A program made the translations under genes and the position numbers. 64,000 bases of DNA from NCBI GenBank assembly GCA_019192545.1, contig JAHCMI010000051.1, positions 1 through 64,000 of the forward strand. The letters are read 5' to 3'. Below the pieces are notes generated by a model that saw only the letters and a program-made list of their open reading frames with translations, did not search any database and was not told the origin of the DNA. This document shows positions 9,034-18,112 of this stretch, one piece after another (the stretch's first letter is position 1; every line of letters begins with the position of its first letter). Source of the DNA: Rivularia sp. MS3. GTDB taxonomy: Bacteria > Cyanobacteriota > Cyanobacteriia > Cyanobacteriales > Nostocaceae.

Positions 9034-10797
9034 ATGTCAAATTCAAAATCTTTTTCTAGTGTGTCCCGTAAAAACAAGCAAAGTCGCCGTAATAATCGTA
9101 TTTACCGCTCTTTGCTAATGACATTTGTAATTGCAGGTAGCAATTTACTATCAGCATTACCATTATTAGCTGAAACACCCGGTACAGTAATTAATAACCA
9201 AGCAACTGGTAGTTTTACAGATCCAGCTAACAACAACAACGAAGTACTGATTGAATCCAACATAGTTAAAGTAACTATTGCGGAAGTCGCAGGTATTACC
9301 GTGACTCCAGACGGTACGGAAGAAGCTCCTGCTGGAGTGAATGGTGCTGGTGAATTTCAAGGCAACGGCAAAATTAACCCAGAAGATGTAGTTTACTTCC
9401 AGTATAAAATTACTAACGTTGGTAACGACCCGACCAAATTCTTTATTCCTGGCGCTCCTAGCGGTGTTACTAACGGTGCTTTGAACGGAACCGGAACTAT
9501 AGAAGTTATAGGGTACGATCCAGATGGTAACAATCAGACAAGTATTACTCCTGAAGCTATTCCTGCTACTGGTGCCGAAACAGGAACTATTACAGGTTTA
9601 CCTAATAATGGTTCAATTGCTCCGGGTGGTAGTATAACTATCCGCGTTCCTATTAAAGTTGATACTGGATTACAAGATGGCGATAAGGTTACCGTGATTA
9701 TGGGTGATACCCCGCCAAACGATAATTCCAGCGATACCCAAAACCAAGACTATAGCGACAATGGCAACAACGGAGATATTTATACCGTAGATAACAACGG
9801 AACGGAAAATGGTGACTCAGATGGCGACCCTGTAAATGGCGTTCGTGAAGCAAGTGCCAACCAGGATGTAACGGTAACAAACGCTAACAGTATTTCCGGT
9901 ACATTGTACGAAGACGATGGTGGAGCAGATACCGGTAACGATACATTTGATAACGGTGAAACAAAGCTACCAGAAAACATTACCGTTAACTTGTATGAAG
10001 ATACTAACGGTAATGATGTTCTCGATCCTGGTGAAAACACACCCGTTCAGACTGTTGAAACCGATGCAAACGGCGATTATATTTTCCCAGACGTTGCAGA
10101 TGGCGATTACATCGTAAAAGTAGATGAAACAGATACTGATATTCCTGAATACTATACTCCAGGTACAGTTGAGGATTTACCTGTAACTGTTAATGGTGCT
10201 TCAGAAGCAGATAAAGACTTCGGATTTGATAAAAATGCTCCAGATGTAATCATGGTCAAGCGGATTACCAAGATTAACGGTCAAACAGTCAATCCCAACG
10301 ATAGCAAGCCTTTAGGTAGTTTCGTAGATGACCCTTCAGACGATAATGATACCAGTGCTAACTGGCCTACTGGTTATGTAGTTGGTGAAATCGATGCAGG
10401 TAGAGTTAGAGTCGGTGACGAAATCGAATACACTATTTACTTCCTCAATGCTGGAAAGTTCAAAGCTGAAAACTTGAGAATTTGTGACGCAATCCAAGGT
10501 CAGCAAGATTTGAAAGCCGATGCTTACGGTGCTGGTAATGACTTGCAGTTAAACGTATCAAACAACGGTGACACTAATTTAACAAGTGCAAGCGGTGACG
10601 ATCGCGCTGAATTCATAGCTGCTAACGGTACCGTTCCTGCAAACTGCAATCTTCAAGTTCCAAATGATAACGGCACCTTGGTGGTTGACGTTACAGATGC
10701 AACCTTGACCGAAATTCCCGGCTCAACAGCGCCAGGAACGGCAAATTCCTACGGCTTAATTAGATTTACAACTGTTGTCAGAGATGACAATCCTTAA
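9034..10797 (+). CDS. secreted surface protein 3, SdrD-B-like domain and shared C-terminal module
   Basis: 587 aa with a basic n-region and a signal peptide ending near LLA-E. The mature N-terminus TVINNQATGSFTDP is shared with the next gene (TVINNQATGGYTDP). Residues 80-280 form a DUF11-like beta region (ITNVGNDPTKFFI), 285-399 an SdrD-B-like domain (SGTLYEDDGG ... DKDFGFD), and 404-587 the shared module (VIMVKRITKING ... SYGLIRF) with cysteines in RICDAIQ and ANCNL. It lies 141 bp after gene 2, so co-transcription is possible. Codon use looks more GC-rich and regular than its neighbours, which may mean higher expression. Function unknown; an adhesin or sheath role is inference. Confidence 0.8.
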   Translation: MSNSKSFSSVSRKNKQSRRNNRIYRSLLMTFVIAGSNLLSALPLLAETPGTVINNQATGSFTDPANNNNEVLIESNIVKVTIAEVAGITVTPDGTEEAPAGVNGAGEFQGNGKINPEDVVYFQYKITNVGNDPTKFFIPGAPSGVTNGALNGTGTIEVIGYDPDGNNQTSITPEAIPATGAETGTITGLPNNGSIAPGGSITIRVPIKVDTGLQDGDKVTVIMGDTPPNDNSSDTQNQDYSDNGNNGDIYTVDNNGTENGDSDGDPVNGVREASANQDVTVTNANSISGTLYEDDGGADTGNDTFDNGETKLPENITVNLYEDTNGNDVLDPGENTPVQTVETDANGDYIFPDVADGDYIVKVDETDTDIPEYYTPGTVEDLPVTVNGASEADKDFGFDKNAPDVIMVKRITKINGQTVNPNDSKPLGSFVDDPSDDNDTSANWPTGYVVGEIDAGRVRVGDEIEYTIYFLNAGKFKAENLRICDAIQGQQDLKADAYGAGNDLQLNVSNNGDTNLTSASGDDRAEFIAANGTVPANCNLQVPNDNGTLVVDVTDATLTEIPGSTAPGTANSYGLIRFTTVVRDDNP

Positions 10798-11200
10798 TTT
10801 CTTAAATCTAATCATTTAGTAATAGGTTCGTAGTAAGTGATTTATCGCTTTCTTCAAAAGAGTTAAATCCTTACTAACAAACAACCTATAAGGCTACTAG
10901 TCGATTGCATAAATTTTAAAGGCTTATAGTAGTGCGAGCATCTTGCTCGCTAGCGGTTATTCACCGAGCAAAATGTTCGCACTATAAATACTATAAATAT
11001 TTCTCCTTAAAATGAATGCGGTGGAGTACTAATAGTCAATAGCATAAATTCTGAATATTTCGTTTTTATCTAAATAATTGGGAGACATAACATATCACGT
11101 CTCTACAATAATTATAAGAAATACAAAAATTGCAAAATAATATTTATACGGGTTTGTAATTAATAAATTAATAAATGATTTTAAATAGAAAAAAATAACT
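10798..11200. other. intergenic region with long palindrome
   Basis: About 400 bp between surface genes 3 and 4. It holds the stem-loop at 10930-10984 and a fragment (GGTGGAGTACTAATAGTC, about 11020) that recurs beside copies of the pyrimidine-core repeat. The rest is AT-rich. Confidence 0.5.
10930..10984. repeat. 20-bp-arm palindromic repeat
   Basis: TAGTGCGAGCATCTTGCTCG and CGAGCAAAATGTTCGCACTA are reverse complements at 18 of 20 positions, with a 15-nt loop. There is no T-tract, so this is more likely a dispersed palindromic repeat than a terminator. A related GTGGGAGCGTCTTGCTCCC lies at about 15017. Confidence 0.65.
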
Positions 11201-13210
11201 ATGCTAAATTATAATTTTGAATTCAAACCGCCTCGTATAAATAAACTATTAATCACATTACTATTAACTAGCAGTAATTTTTTATCAGCATTACCATTAT
11301 TAACAGCTAATGCCGGAACGGTAATTAATAACCAAGCTACGGGTGGTTATACTGACCCAAGCAATAACAATAATAATAAAGAAATTGAATCAAATAACGT
11401 AAAATCTGAGACTACTAAACCTAATACAGTTTCCGGCACTCTCTACGAAGATAGAGATAGTAATAACAATTTTAATGACACAAACGAGCCAACTTTACCA
11501 GCTAATATTACTTTAAAACTGCTGGATACTAATGATAACCTTATCAAAACAACAGTTACACAAACAGACGGTACTTACATTTTTACTGACGTAGCTGACG
11601 GTGATTATAAAATTCAGGTAGACACAACAGATACAGATATTCCTAATGAATATACTCTAGGTACAACAAACGATTTACCCATCACTGTTTCTCAGAATGC
11701 AATTACTAACCAAAACTTCGGCTTCGATGCACAAGCCGCATTTTGCAGCATTGGCGGTGGTGATGTCGATTCAGCAGTGAATCCGTATATCAGTAATGAA
11801 GTAAGAAGAAATGTAATTGCAACTCGCGATATTACAGATACTTTAGATGATGACTGGCGTGCGGCAGCTACGGGAGGAGCTTCTTCAGGTAACATAGTTC
11901 AGCCTTGGTTTGGTACCACTAATGCACCCGGAAGCGTTAGCAATTTTAATTATGTCGATCCAGCAACAGCTGCAAATACAAACACAAGTGTAGAATTAGT
12001 AGAAATTCCGATTAATGACGTTGCTTTGTGCGTAGGAGAAACAAACAATTCTGCTTCTAATCCCATTCTTGGCACTGGTAATAGTTTGCAAGCATCTTCA
12101 CCACGCCCATCGAGCTTATATAATTCCAGCAATCAACCAGCTTTCTGGAATCAAACCAATATTCCTCCATCAACTACAGATAATAAACGTTTCGCAGTCC
12201 GCTTCACCTTTGATTCTCCCGTAAAATCTTTTGGTGCTTGGTTTGGGGATTTAGAAACCCGTACCCAAGACGGAACCCCCGCATTTTTAAGACTATTAGA
12301 TGCGTCAGGAAATCGTATTGGTAAAGATATTGCGATTCAACCCAATCAAATTTCCGATGGTAATAGCACTCAAGCAGTTAACCAAAGTCAATGCGGCAAT
12401 TCAGGTAATGATACAGGTTGCGGAAACGAATCAACTCGCTGGGTAGGTTTTATTGATAACAACGCCATACCTCGCGTTAAACAAGTATTAGTTATAGTTG
12501 GTGATGATGATATCAACGATAACGGCGATACGGAAATTCTGAGTTTTATCGGTGCTAACATTGTTCAAGGCAATCCCAATGTTCTGTTGATAAAGCGGAT
12601 TACAGGGATTAATGGTGAAACAATTAACGACGGTAGGGACTTAGCTAGTTATATTAATGACTCTGAGAATCCTTATGATGATAATAAACTTGAAGGAGCA
12701 AAACCACCGAATTTTCCATCTCCAGATACAGATAAATGGCCTAATACTACCGAAGATATCAGCAGTACATTTTTAATAGGTGAAACCAACGGTGGAAAAG
12801 TCAAACCAGACGATGAAATAGAATATACAATTTACTATCTATCTACAGGTAATATCGAAGCGAAAAACGTATTATTCTGCGACAGAATACCATCCAACGT
12901 TAGCTTTGTCCCTAATAGTTTTAATGGTGAAGCGAATCAAGCCGCAGGAGGATTGCAAAATGTGGATAGAGGAATTTTATGGTTAAAAGACGGTAATATT
13001 GAATCTTTAAGTAATTCTGAAGATGGAGATTTAGCGCAATATTTTCCTCCAGGAGACGAGCCTTCGAGGGTTTATCCTAAAATTAAGTGTGATGGTGCAA
13101 ATACGAACGGTGCGATTGTAGTGAATTTAGATAATTTACCCAACGCTACTGCTCCCGGCACTCCTAATAGTTCTTATGGGTTTATTAAATTTAGGGGAAA
13201 GGTGAAGTAA
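11201..13210 (+). CDS. secreted surface protein 4, SdrD-B-like, jelly-roll-like region and shared C-terminal module
   Basis: 669 aa; the signal peptide ends at ANA-G. The mature start TVINNQATGGYTDP matches surface protein 3. Residues 76-176 are SdrD-B-like (SGTLYEDRDSNN ... NQNFGFD). Residues 177-455 contain RFTFDSPVKSFGAWFGDLET, a pattern seen in secreted jelly-roll-like domains of PEP-CTERM proteins, but no PEP-CTERM tail is present. Residues 456-669 are the shared module (LLIKRITGING ... SYGFIKF), with cysteines in LFCDRIP and IKCDG. Last member of the cluster; a decayed nuclease gene follows on the other strand. Confidence 0.8.
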   Translation: MLNYNFEFKPPRINKLLITLLLTSSNFLSALPLLTANAGTVINNQATGGYTDPSNNNNNKEIESNNVKSETTKPNTVSGTLYEDRDSNNNFNDTNEPTLPANITLKLLDTNDNLIKTTVTQTDGTYIFTDVADGDYKIQVDTTDTDIPNEYTLGTTNDLPITVSQNAITNQNFGFDAQAAFCSIGGGDVDSAVNPYISNEVRRNVIATRDITDTLDDDWRAAATGGASSGNIVQPWFGTTNAPGSVSNFNYVDPATAANTNTSVELVEIPINDVALCVGETNNSASNPILGTGNSLQASSPRPSSLYNSSNQPAFWNQTNIPPSTTDNKRFAVRFTFDSPVKSFGAWFGDLETRTQDGTPAFLRLLDASGNRIGKDIAIQPNQISDGNSTQAVNQSQCGNSGNDTGCGNESTRWVGFIDNNAIPRVKQVLVIVGDDDINDNGDTEILSFIGANIVQGNPNVLLIKRITGINGETINDGRDLASYINDSENPYDDNKLEGAKPPNFPSPDTDKWPNTTEDISSTFLIGETNGGKVKPDDEIEYTIYYLSTGNIEAKNVLFCDRIPSNVSFVPNSFNGEANQAAGGLQNVDRGILWLKDGNIESLSNSEDGDLAQYFPPGDEPSRVYPKIKCDGANTNGAIVVNLDNLPNATAPGTPNSSYGFIKFRGKVK

Positions 13211-13235
13211 TAGGGAATAGACAATCGGTAATTGA

Positions 13236-14144
13236 TTACAATTTTTCAATTTCTCCCGAGCTTAAACCCGTAATTTCTGCAATTAAATTAATATCAAAAC
13301 CCCTGGCTTTCAAAGTTTTAGCCATTTCGATTTTTGCTTGATTCTCTCCTTCTTCTCTTCCTGCTTCTCTTCCTCTTAACTCTCCCGTAACTTCCGCACT
13401 TTCAATAATGCTAATTGCATATCTTCTATCTTCAAGATATTTTTGATATGCAGCTTTTTCTGCTTGTGATAAATTCTCAACTTTTAAATTATCTTTTGCT
13501 TGAGCCAGTCCTCTAGCTTGAAATTCGTCTTTGATTTCGCTATTTTTCAAGAAATATATCCACTCATCTAAACTATCTTGGGCTACATCATTAAAATTGT
13601 TAACTCTTAAAACGTAATATTCCGGGAATATTTCATAAACCTCTTCAATTTTAAATACTTCTTTCTGCAATTGCGAAGGTTCTAGTTTATCGTGAATATG
13701 CATTCCCCAAAAATCTACTCTACCTTTATAAATATAGTCTCTTCCTTGTCCGAGAGAAAAATAAACGATATTAATTGAATAAACTTTTTTAACTTTACCG
13801 TAAGCTTCTCCTTTACCAAGATATTCGCTAATTAATGCCGATACACCATGAAGCATTCGATGAAAATAATCATTTTCGGCGCTGTTTTGGACTTCTATTA
13901 ACAAAAACTCATTTTTAGTATTTTTAGCTAAAATGTCAACTCAATTTAATTTATTTTCCTCTGTAAATCGATTGCTTTCGCTTTCTAAAATCGAATCAAT
14001 TTTGATATCTTCCTTTAATAACTCGCTGATAAAACCTTCTAAAACTACGTAATTGGCTTTATCTCGCAATAGTTTTTTAATTGCCCAGTCGAAGCGGATA
14101 TGTGTTCCTGCGATGATTCTGTTTGCGATTAAAAGCGGTCTGGG
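13236..14144 (-). pseudogene. Rpn/PD-(D/E)XK nuclease-family putative transposase, nonsense-disrupted
   Basis: The listed 222-aa ORF starts at a TTG inside the catalytic region (LLIEVQN). The same frame continues upstream to 14144, reading RFDWAIKKLLRDKANYVVLE and VDILAKNTKNEF, interrupted only by a TGA at 13941-13943 in the place where relatives usually have Arg-Val-Asp (NRVDIL). A single CGA-to-TGA change would explain it. No ATG lies upstream in frame, so the 5' end may also be lost. The family (TIGR01784-type, recombination-promoting nuclease) is mobile and often decays in cyanobacteria. The C-terminal REAGREEGENQAKIE tail is typical. Confidence 0.8.
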
Positions 14145-14194
14145 TTATTTTTAGTTTTATTGTAGAAGATTATTGACAAATTAATTTTTATAAA

Positions 14195-14230
14195 CAGGAA
14201 TGGCCGCAATCGTCACAATACTCGGTTGGT
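14195..14230. repeat. dispersed repeat CAGGAATGG-YCGCAAT
   Basis: CAGGAATGGCCGCAATCGTC with its following TTGGTGC recurs at 21699-21735 (CAGGAATGGTCGCAATTGTC). No function is visible. The wider gap 14145-14358 holds nothing else recognisable. Confidence 0.5.
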
Positions 14231-14358
14231 GCGTGACATCACAACCCTTATTAATGCGTTAAAAATTTAATTAAGTGTCACAGCACCCTACGAAGAAAAA
14301 ATCGTAGTTGCGTATGTTTTCTGCTTTGCTTGAACGCTAAAACGCAACTACAAATCTC

Positions 14359-14616
14359 TTATCCGCCACTGACTGGTGGAATTAATACGACTTCATCCCC
14401 ATCATTTAGAAGAGTATCCGGTTCGACAAAATTTAAATTTATGCCAAATCTGGTTACATCTCGCCATTTTTCAAGTTCGGGATGCTTTTTGATTAAATAT
14501 TCTCTGACTTGCGATACCGGCGTGTTTTCGGGAAATTCCAGGATTAACTCTGGTTCGTTATAAGCTTCTTGATAAGCTGCGAATAATTTAACTGCGATCT
14601 TGATTGAATTAGACAT
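14359..14616 (-). CDS. moaD: MoaD, molybdopterin synthase sulfur-carrier subunit
   Basis: 85-aa ubiquitin-fold sulfur carrier. In the family the C-terminal Gly-Gly is thiocarboxylated and delivers sulfur to MoaE to form molybdopterin for the molybdenum cofactor (nitrate reductase and others). Visible features are the KLFAAYQEAYN start, the NDGDEVVLIPPVSGG end and the usual length of 80-90 aa. No other moa gene lies in the window. A ThiS-like carrier is the alternative, but the PPVSGG end favours MoaD. Confidence 0.85.
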   Translation of the reverse strand: MSNSIKIAVKLFAAYQEAYNEPELILEFPENTPVSQVREYLIKKHPELEKWRDVTRFGINLNFVEPDTLLNDGDEVVLIPPVSGG

Positions 14617-14654
14617 GGGGGATTGAGCATCGGGGATTGGGCATCGGGCATTGT
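14617..14654. repeat. heptad STRR (GGGGATT/GGGCATC)
   Basis: Tandem 7-mers GGGGATT GAGCATC GGGGATT GGGCATC directly upstream of moaD. Confidence 0.7.
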
Positions 14655-14783
14655 TTTGCTAATTATTATTATTATCGAAAAGAAGAACCGCAGTAGCTGA
14701 ATATTTCTTTCTAAAGATAGTGTGTTATCTCTAAAGCATCTTCTAAGGTGATAAGCTAAGTTACATAGGAAGAATTCAAGAAT

Positions 14784-14972
14784 ATGAGCGAAGATAAAGC
14801 TAAAAATCAAGCCCAAAAAAGTAATTCTAAGGAAGAAGCACCAGAATTAAGTCCGGAATTACTTGATAGAATCAAAAACCCTGCACCAATTGACAATACA
14901 ATTCTCAATCAATCCCCAGAAGAATTAAAAGGCAATCCCGCAGTATCACCTGAAATGCTCGACGATAGGTAA
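14784..14972 (+). CDS. small hydrophilic hypothetical protein
   Basis: 62 aa, strongly charged, with no Cys and no membrane segment. It has two related Pro motifs (ELSPELLDRIKN and AVSPEMLDDR), suggesting a short internal repeat. GGAAG lies about 10 nt before the ATG. I do not recognise the family. It is flanked by moaD (divergent) and the deacetylase-like gene (same strand, 123 bp away). Confidence 0.55.
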   Translation: MSEDKAKNQAQKSNSKEEAPELSPELLDRIKNPAPIDNTILNQSPEELKGNPAVSPEMLDDR

Positions 14973-15095
14973 CAGTTACTAGTTAGAAGGAGCAAGTAGC
15001 AATTATTGAAAATGTAGTGGGAGCGTCTTGCTCCCTAGAAAAATATCCCTCCTTTCTCCTTTCTTCCCCCTTCATCTTCCTAATTCCCAATTTCC

Positions 15096-16019
15096 ATGTT
15101 TCCCTTAATCTACTCGGACGAATTTCTCGAACACCTTACCGGAAGAGGACATCCGGAAAAGCCGGAGCGTTTAAGTGCTGTTGTTTCAGCTTTGAAAGAA
15201 GCTGTTTTTTCCGATCGAATTGAATGGCGATCGCCGACTCCTCTTGCCCAAAATTCGCCGCTTGATTTCCTGGGGGAAATACATTCACCGCGCTATATCC
15301 GTAGAGTGCGAGATATTGCTGCTGAGGGAGGTGGCTTTTTGGATACAGATACTTATGTTTCTCCCCGCAGCTATGATGTAGCGTTGTTAGCGGTGAATGC
15401 TTGGCTTGATGGAGTGGATATTGTTTTAGAAACTGGTAAACCCGCTTTTGTTTTAGCACGTCCTCCCGGACACCATGCCGAAATAGACTATGGTATGGGC
15501 TTCTGTTTGTTTTCTAATGCCGCAATTTCTGCTTATCATGCTTTGAAAAAACCCGAAGTTAACCGCGTTGCAATTTTAGATTGGGATGTGCATCACGGTA
15601 ACGGTACTCAGGCAATAGTAGAAAATAATCCCGACATTGCTTATTGTTCGCTGCACCAATACCCTTGTTATCCGGGAACGGGTAAATCCTCAGAAAGGGG
15701 TATTAACAATAATGTATTGAATTTACCTATGCCTCCTAGCAGCGATATTAGTAATTATCAAGCAGGATTTGAAAAAGAGGTACTCCCGTTTCTATCAAAC
15801 TTTCAGCCAGATTTATTAATCGTTAGTGCCGGTTATGATGGCAACGCCGATGACCCCTTAGCAAGGATAAATTTGCAACCAAAAGACTACGGAATATTTA
15901 CTAAGTATTGCTTAAAAGTGACCGGTAAAATATTATTCGGTTTAGAAGGTGGTTACGATTTACCAACACTTTCTCAATCAGTTATAGCAACCGTTGAAAA
16001 ATGTTTAAATAGGGAATAG
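15096..16019 (+). CDS. histone deacetylase family / acetoin-utilisation-type hydrolase
   Basis: 307-aa zinc hydrolase of the arginase/deacetylase fold. In the family it removes acetyl groups from lysines or polyamines. Motifs in order: RPPGHHAE (paired active-site His), GMGFCLFSNAA, DWDVHHGNGTQ (metal Asp and His), SAGYDGNADDPL (second metal Asp) and a C-terminal GLEGGYDL. Length and order match class II-like bacterial enzymes. The substrate cannot be read from sequence. STRRs lie directly downstream. Confidence 0.9.
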   Translation: MFPLIYSDEFLEHLTGRGHPEKPERLSAVVSALKEAVFSDRIEWRSPTPLAQNSPLDFLGEIHSPRYIRRVRDIAAEGGGFLDTDTYVSPRSYDVALLAVNAWLDGVDIVLETGKPAFVLARPPGHHAEIDYGMGFCLFSNAAISAYHALKKPEVNRVAILDWDVHHGNGTQAIVENNPDIAYCSLHQYPCYPGTGKSSERGINNNVLNLPMPPSSDISNYQAGFEKEVLPFLSNFQPDLLIVSAGYDGNADDPLARINLQPKDYGIFTKYCLKVTGKILFGLEGGYDLPTLSQSVIATVEKCLNRE

Positions 16020-16200
16020 GGCATTGGGCATTGGTAGTTGGGGATTGGGCATAGGAGTGAGGGAGGGAGAGAGGGAGAGTGAGGGAAAAGATAACTAGTT
16101 TTACTCATTACTCATTACTCACTACTTGCTACTTGCTACTTACTACTTACTACTTATAACTGCTCGCTGTTCACTGTTCACTGCTCAATGCTCGCTGCTA
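16018..16200. repeat. STRR block running into nblS 3' end
   Basis: Heptads of the types GGGCATT, ACTACTT and ACTGTTC in tandem. The last part overlaps the stop and final codons of nblS (QLAASIEQ is read from repeat sequence). Confidence 0.75.
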
Positions 16201-18112
16201 ATTGTTCATCGATAGCGGTTTCTTTATAAAGTTCTAAATCAAACCAAAATGTAGTACCAATACCTACTTCACTGACTAAAAATACTTTGGCATGATGTTT
16301 ATCTTCAAGGATATTTCTAACAATTGATAATCCTAAACCGGTTCCTTCAAGGGTATGAACGCGGTTTTCAACGCGGAAAAAACGGTCGAAAATGGCAGCT
16401 TGATCTTCTTGAGGAATGCCGATTCCAGTATCGCCAATTTCTACACGCACGCGGGATATAGAATTATTTGAAAGTGGTTGCCCATCAATTTCGTAAGCAC
16501 GAAGCGCAACTTTACCACCGGCTTTAGTAAATTTTAATCCGTTGCCAATTAAATTAGCTAGTACTTGTAATAATAAATCGTAGTGCCCTCTTACTAAAGG
16601 CAAATTAGCAGCTATATCTTGAATTAACTCAATTCCTTTGTCTTTAGCATTTAACTTATAAATACGCAAAGTTTGTTCGATAGCTTGACTTAAATCAACT
16701 GCATCCATGCTGTAGCTACGCCCAGATTCTAATCTTGATAAATCTAGTACGTCATTGACTAAACGAGCCAGTCTATCTGTTTCATTGTTAACCGTAAGCA
16801 AAAATTCTTGTCGCTGTTCTACGTCTAAATCTTCGCCGAATTCATGTAATGTTTCTATAAAAGATTTTATATTAAATAATGGCGTTCGCAATTCGTGGGA
16901 AACGTTACTAATAAATTGACTTTTAGCTTCATTAAGTTCAACTTCGCGAGTAATATCTTGGATAGTAATTGCAATACCTTTGATACTTTCTCGTTGCTGG
17001 TTAACAACTGTAGTTAAAAGAATACGTATAGTTCTTTTTATTGGTTCCTTTATGGTAATGCGGAATTCAGCACGTTCTAATTCTCCCGCAGTCATTTTAT
17101 CTAAATAACGATTAATTTCTATCTGCATTTGTGAAGGTAAATAGTCTAAGACGCTATTACCAACAACTTCAACTTGTTCCCAACCAAAAATAGTTTTTGC
17201 TGTCGGATTGACTAATATTACGTGCATTTCGTTATCAATCAAAACAGCGCCATCGGCGATTGTAGAAACCAAAGTTTCCAATTTAGCTTTTTCAGCAGTT
17301 AATTCTTCAATATTTTGTTCTTCATAGCGCTCCAATCGTTCTGCCATTTCGTTGAAGCTAGAAATTAATTCCTTGAGTTCTCCGGAAAACTCTAGTTCAA
17401 TTCGCTGTTTAAAATTCCCTGCTGCAATTTGCTTTACTCCTACCAATAACTCTTTTATAGGTTTAGTAATAGTTAAAGCATTAATTACTCCTCCCAAAAT
17501 TACCATTACCCAAATCGAGATAAACACCGCAATTGTGACATCACGAGTAAAATTGGTAGAAATGACGGCTGTTTGATTGGGATTAATGCCAACTGCCAAA
17601 ACCCCGAGATATTTACCATTTGCTTTTAAAGGCACAAACACATCAGTAACTTCCCCATCCGGGGAATGATGGTGACGTACCATTGGTTTTTCGACATCAG
17701 CAGCATAATCTTCCGGAAGCTGAATTCTACGCTCAATAGTCAGCGAATTTCCTACCTCCGGTTCCCAAAACGGAATACCAAAAAATATTTTGCCAGTTTC
17801 ATCAGCATAAAGCATATAGCGAACGCTGGAAGTGCTGCTATAAAAGCGTTGAGAAAACTGTGCTATCTCGGTGTAATTTTCTTCAGCTAAAAACGGCGAG
17901 ACATTAGCAGCTAGCAACAAACCCAAATCCCGCCCAAAACGAGTATCGTTAAGACGTGCATCTTGCTGAATAGTGTTTACCGCCCAAAATGTTAAACCGC
18001 TCATCACCAAAGATACAACTAAAGTGACAGCTGCTAATAGCCTTGTCTGAAGATTAAAATCCGACCACCAATTAGCGATCGCGTCCCGAATTGTTTTAAA
18101 AATGGCTAGCAT
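16178..18112 (-). CDS. nblS: NblS (Hik33/DspA) sensor histidine kinase
   Basis: 644-aa membrane histidine kinase controlling high-light and nutrient-stress responses in cyanobacteria, acting mainly on the response regulators RpaB/NblR. Domains: TM1 about 27-47; extracytoplasmic sensor about 50-195; TM2 about 197-217; HAMP (ITKPIKELLVGVKQIAAGNF); PAS about 290-395 (FGWEQVEVVGNSVLDYLP); HisKA with SNVSHELRTPL; HATPase with NLIGNGLKF, GDTGIGIP and GTGLGLSIV. The N-terminus (ANWWSDFNLQTRL) and overall order match the NblS/Hik33 family. purD sits upstream on the same strand, a linkage also known from other cyanobacteria. The final residues come from STRR heptads, so this tail is probably strain-specific. 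Confidence 0.9.
   Translation of the reverse strand: MLAIFKTIRDAIANWWSDFNLQTRLLAAVTLVVSLVMSGLTFWAVNTIQQDARLNDTRFGRDLGLLLAANVSPFLAEENYTEIAQFSQRFYSSTSSVRYMLYADETGKIFFGIPFWEPEVGNSLTIERRIQLPEDYAADVEKPMVRHHHSPDGEVTDVFVPLKANGKYLGVLAVGINPNQTAVISTNFTRDVTIAVFISIWVMVILGGVINALTITKPIKELLVGVKQIAAGNFKQRIELEFSGELKELISSFNEMAERLERYEEQNIEELTAEKAKLETLVSTIADGAVLIDNEMHVILVNPTAKTIFGWEQVEVVGNSVLDYLPSQMQIEINRYLDKMTAGELERAEFRITIKEPIKRTIRILLTTVVNQQRESIKGIAITIQDITREVELNEAKSQFISNVSHELRTPLFNIKSFIETLHEFGEDLDVEQRQEFLLTVNNETDRLARLVNDVLDLSRLESGRSYSMDAVDLSQAIEQTLRIYKLNAKDKGIELIQDIAANLPLVRGHYDLLLQVLANLIGNGLKFTKAGGKVALRAYEIDGQPLSNNSISRVRVEIGDTGIGIPQEDQAAIFDRFFRVENRVHTLEGTGLGLSIVRNILEDKHHAKVFLVSEVGIGTTFWFDLELYKETAIDEQLAASIEQ

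Noticed and set aside
8936-9118. 60-aa plus ORF overlapping the start of surface protein 3
   Set aside because: Overlaps the real start in another frame and has no RBS or domain.
14330-14563. 77-aa plus ORF opposite moaD
   Set aside because: Shadow of the recognised MoaD gene.
14544-14816. 90-aa minus ORF upstream of moaD
   Set aside because: Runs through a heptad STRR and overlaps moaD and the small plus-strand gene.
15017-15223. 68-aa plus ORF
   Set aside because: Overlaps the deacetylase start in another frame.
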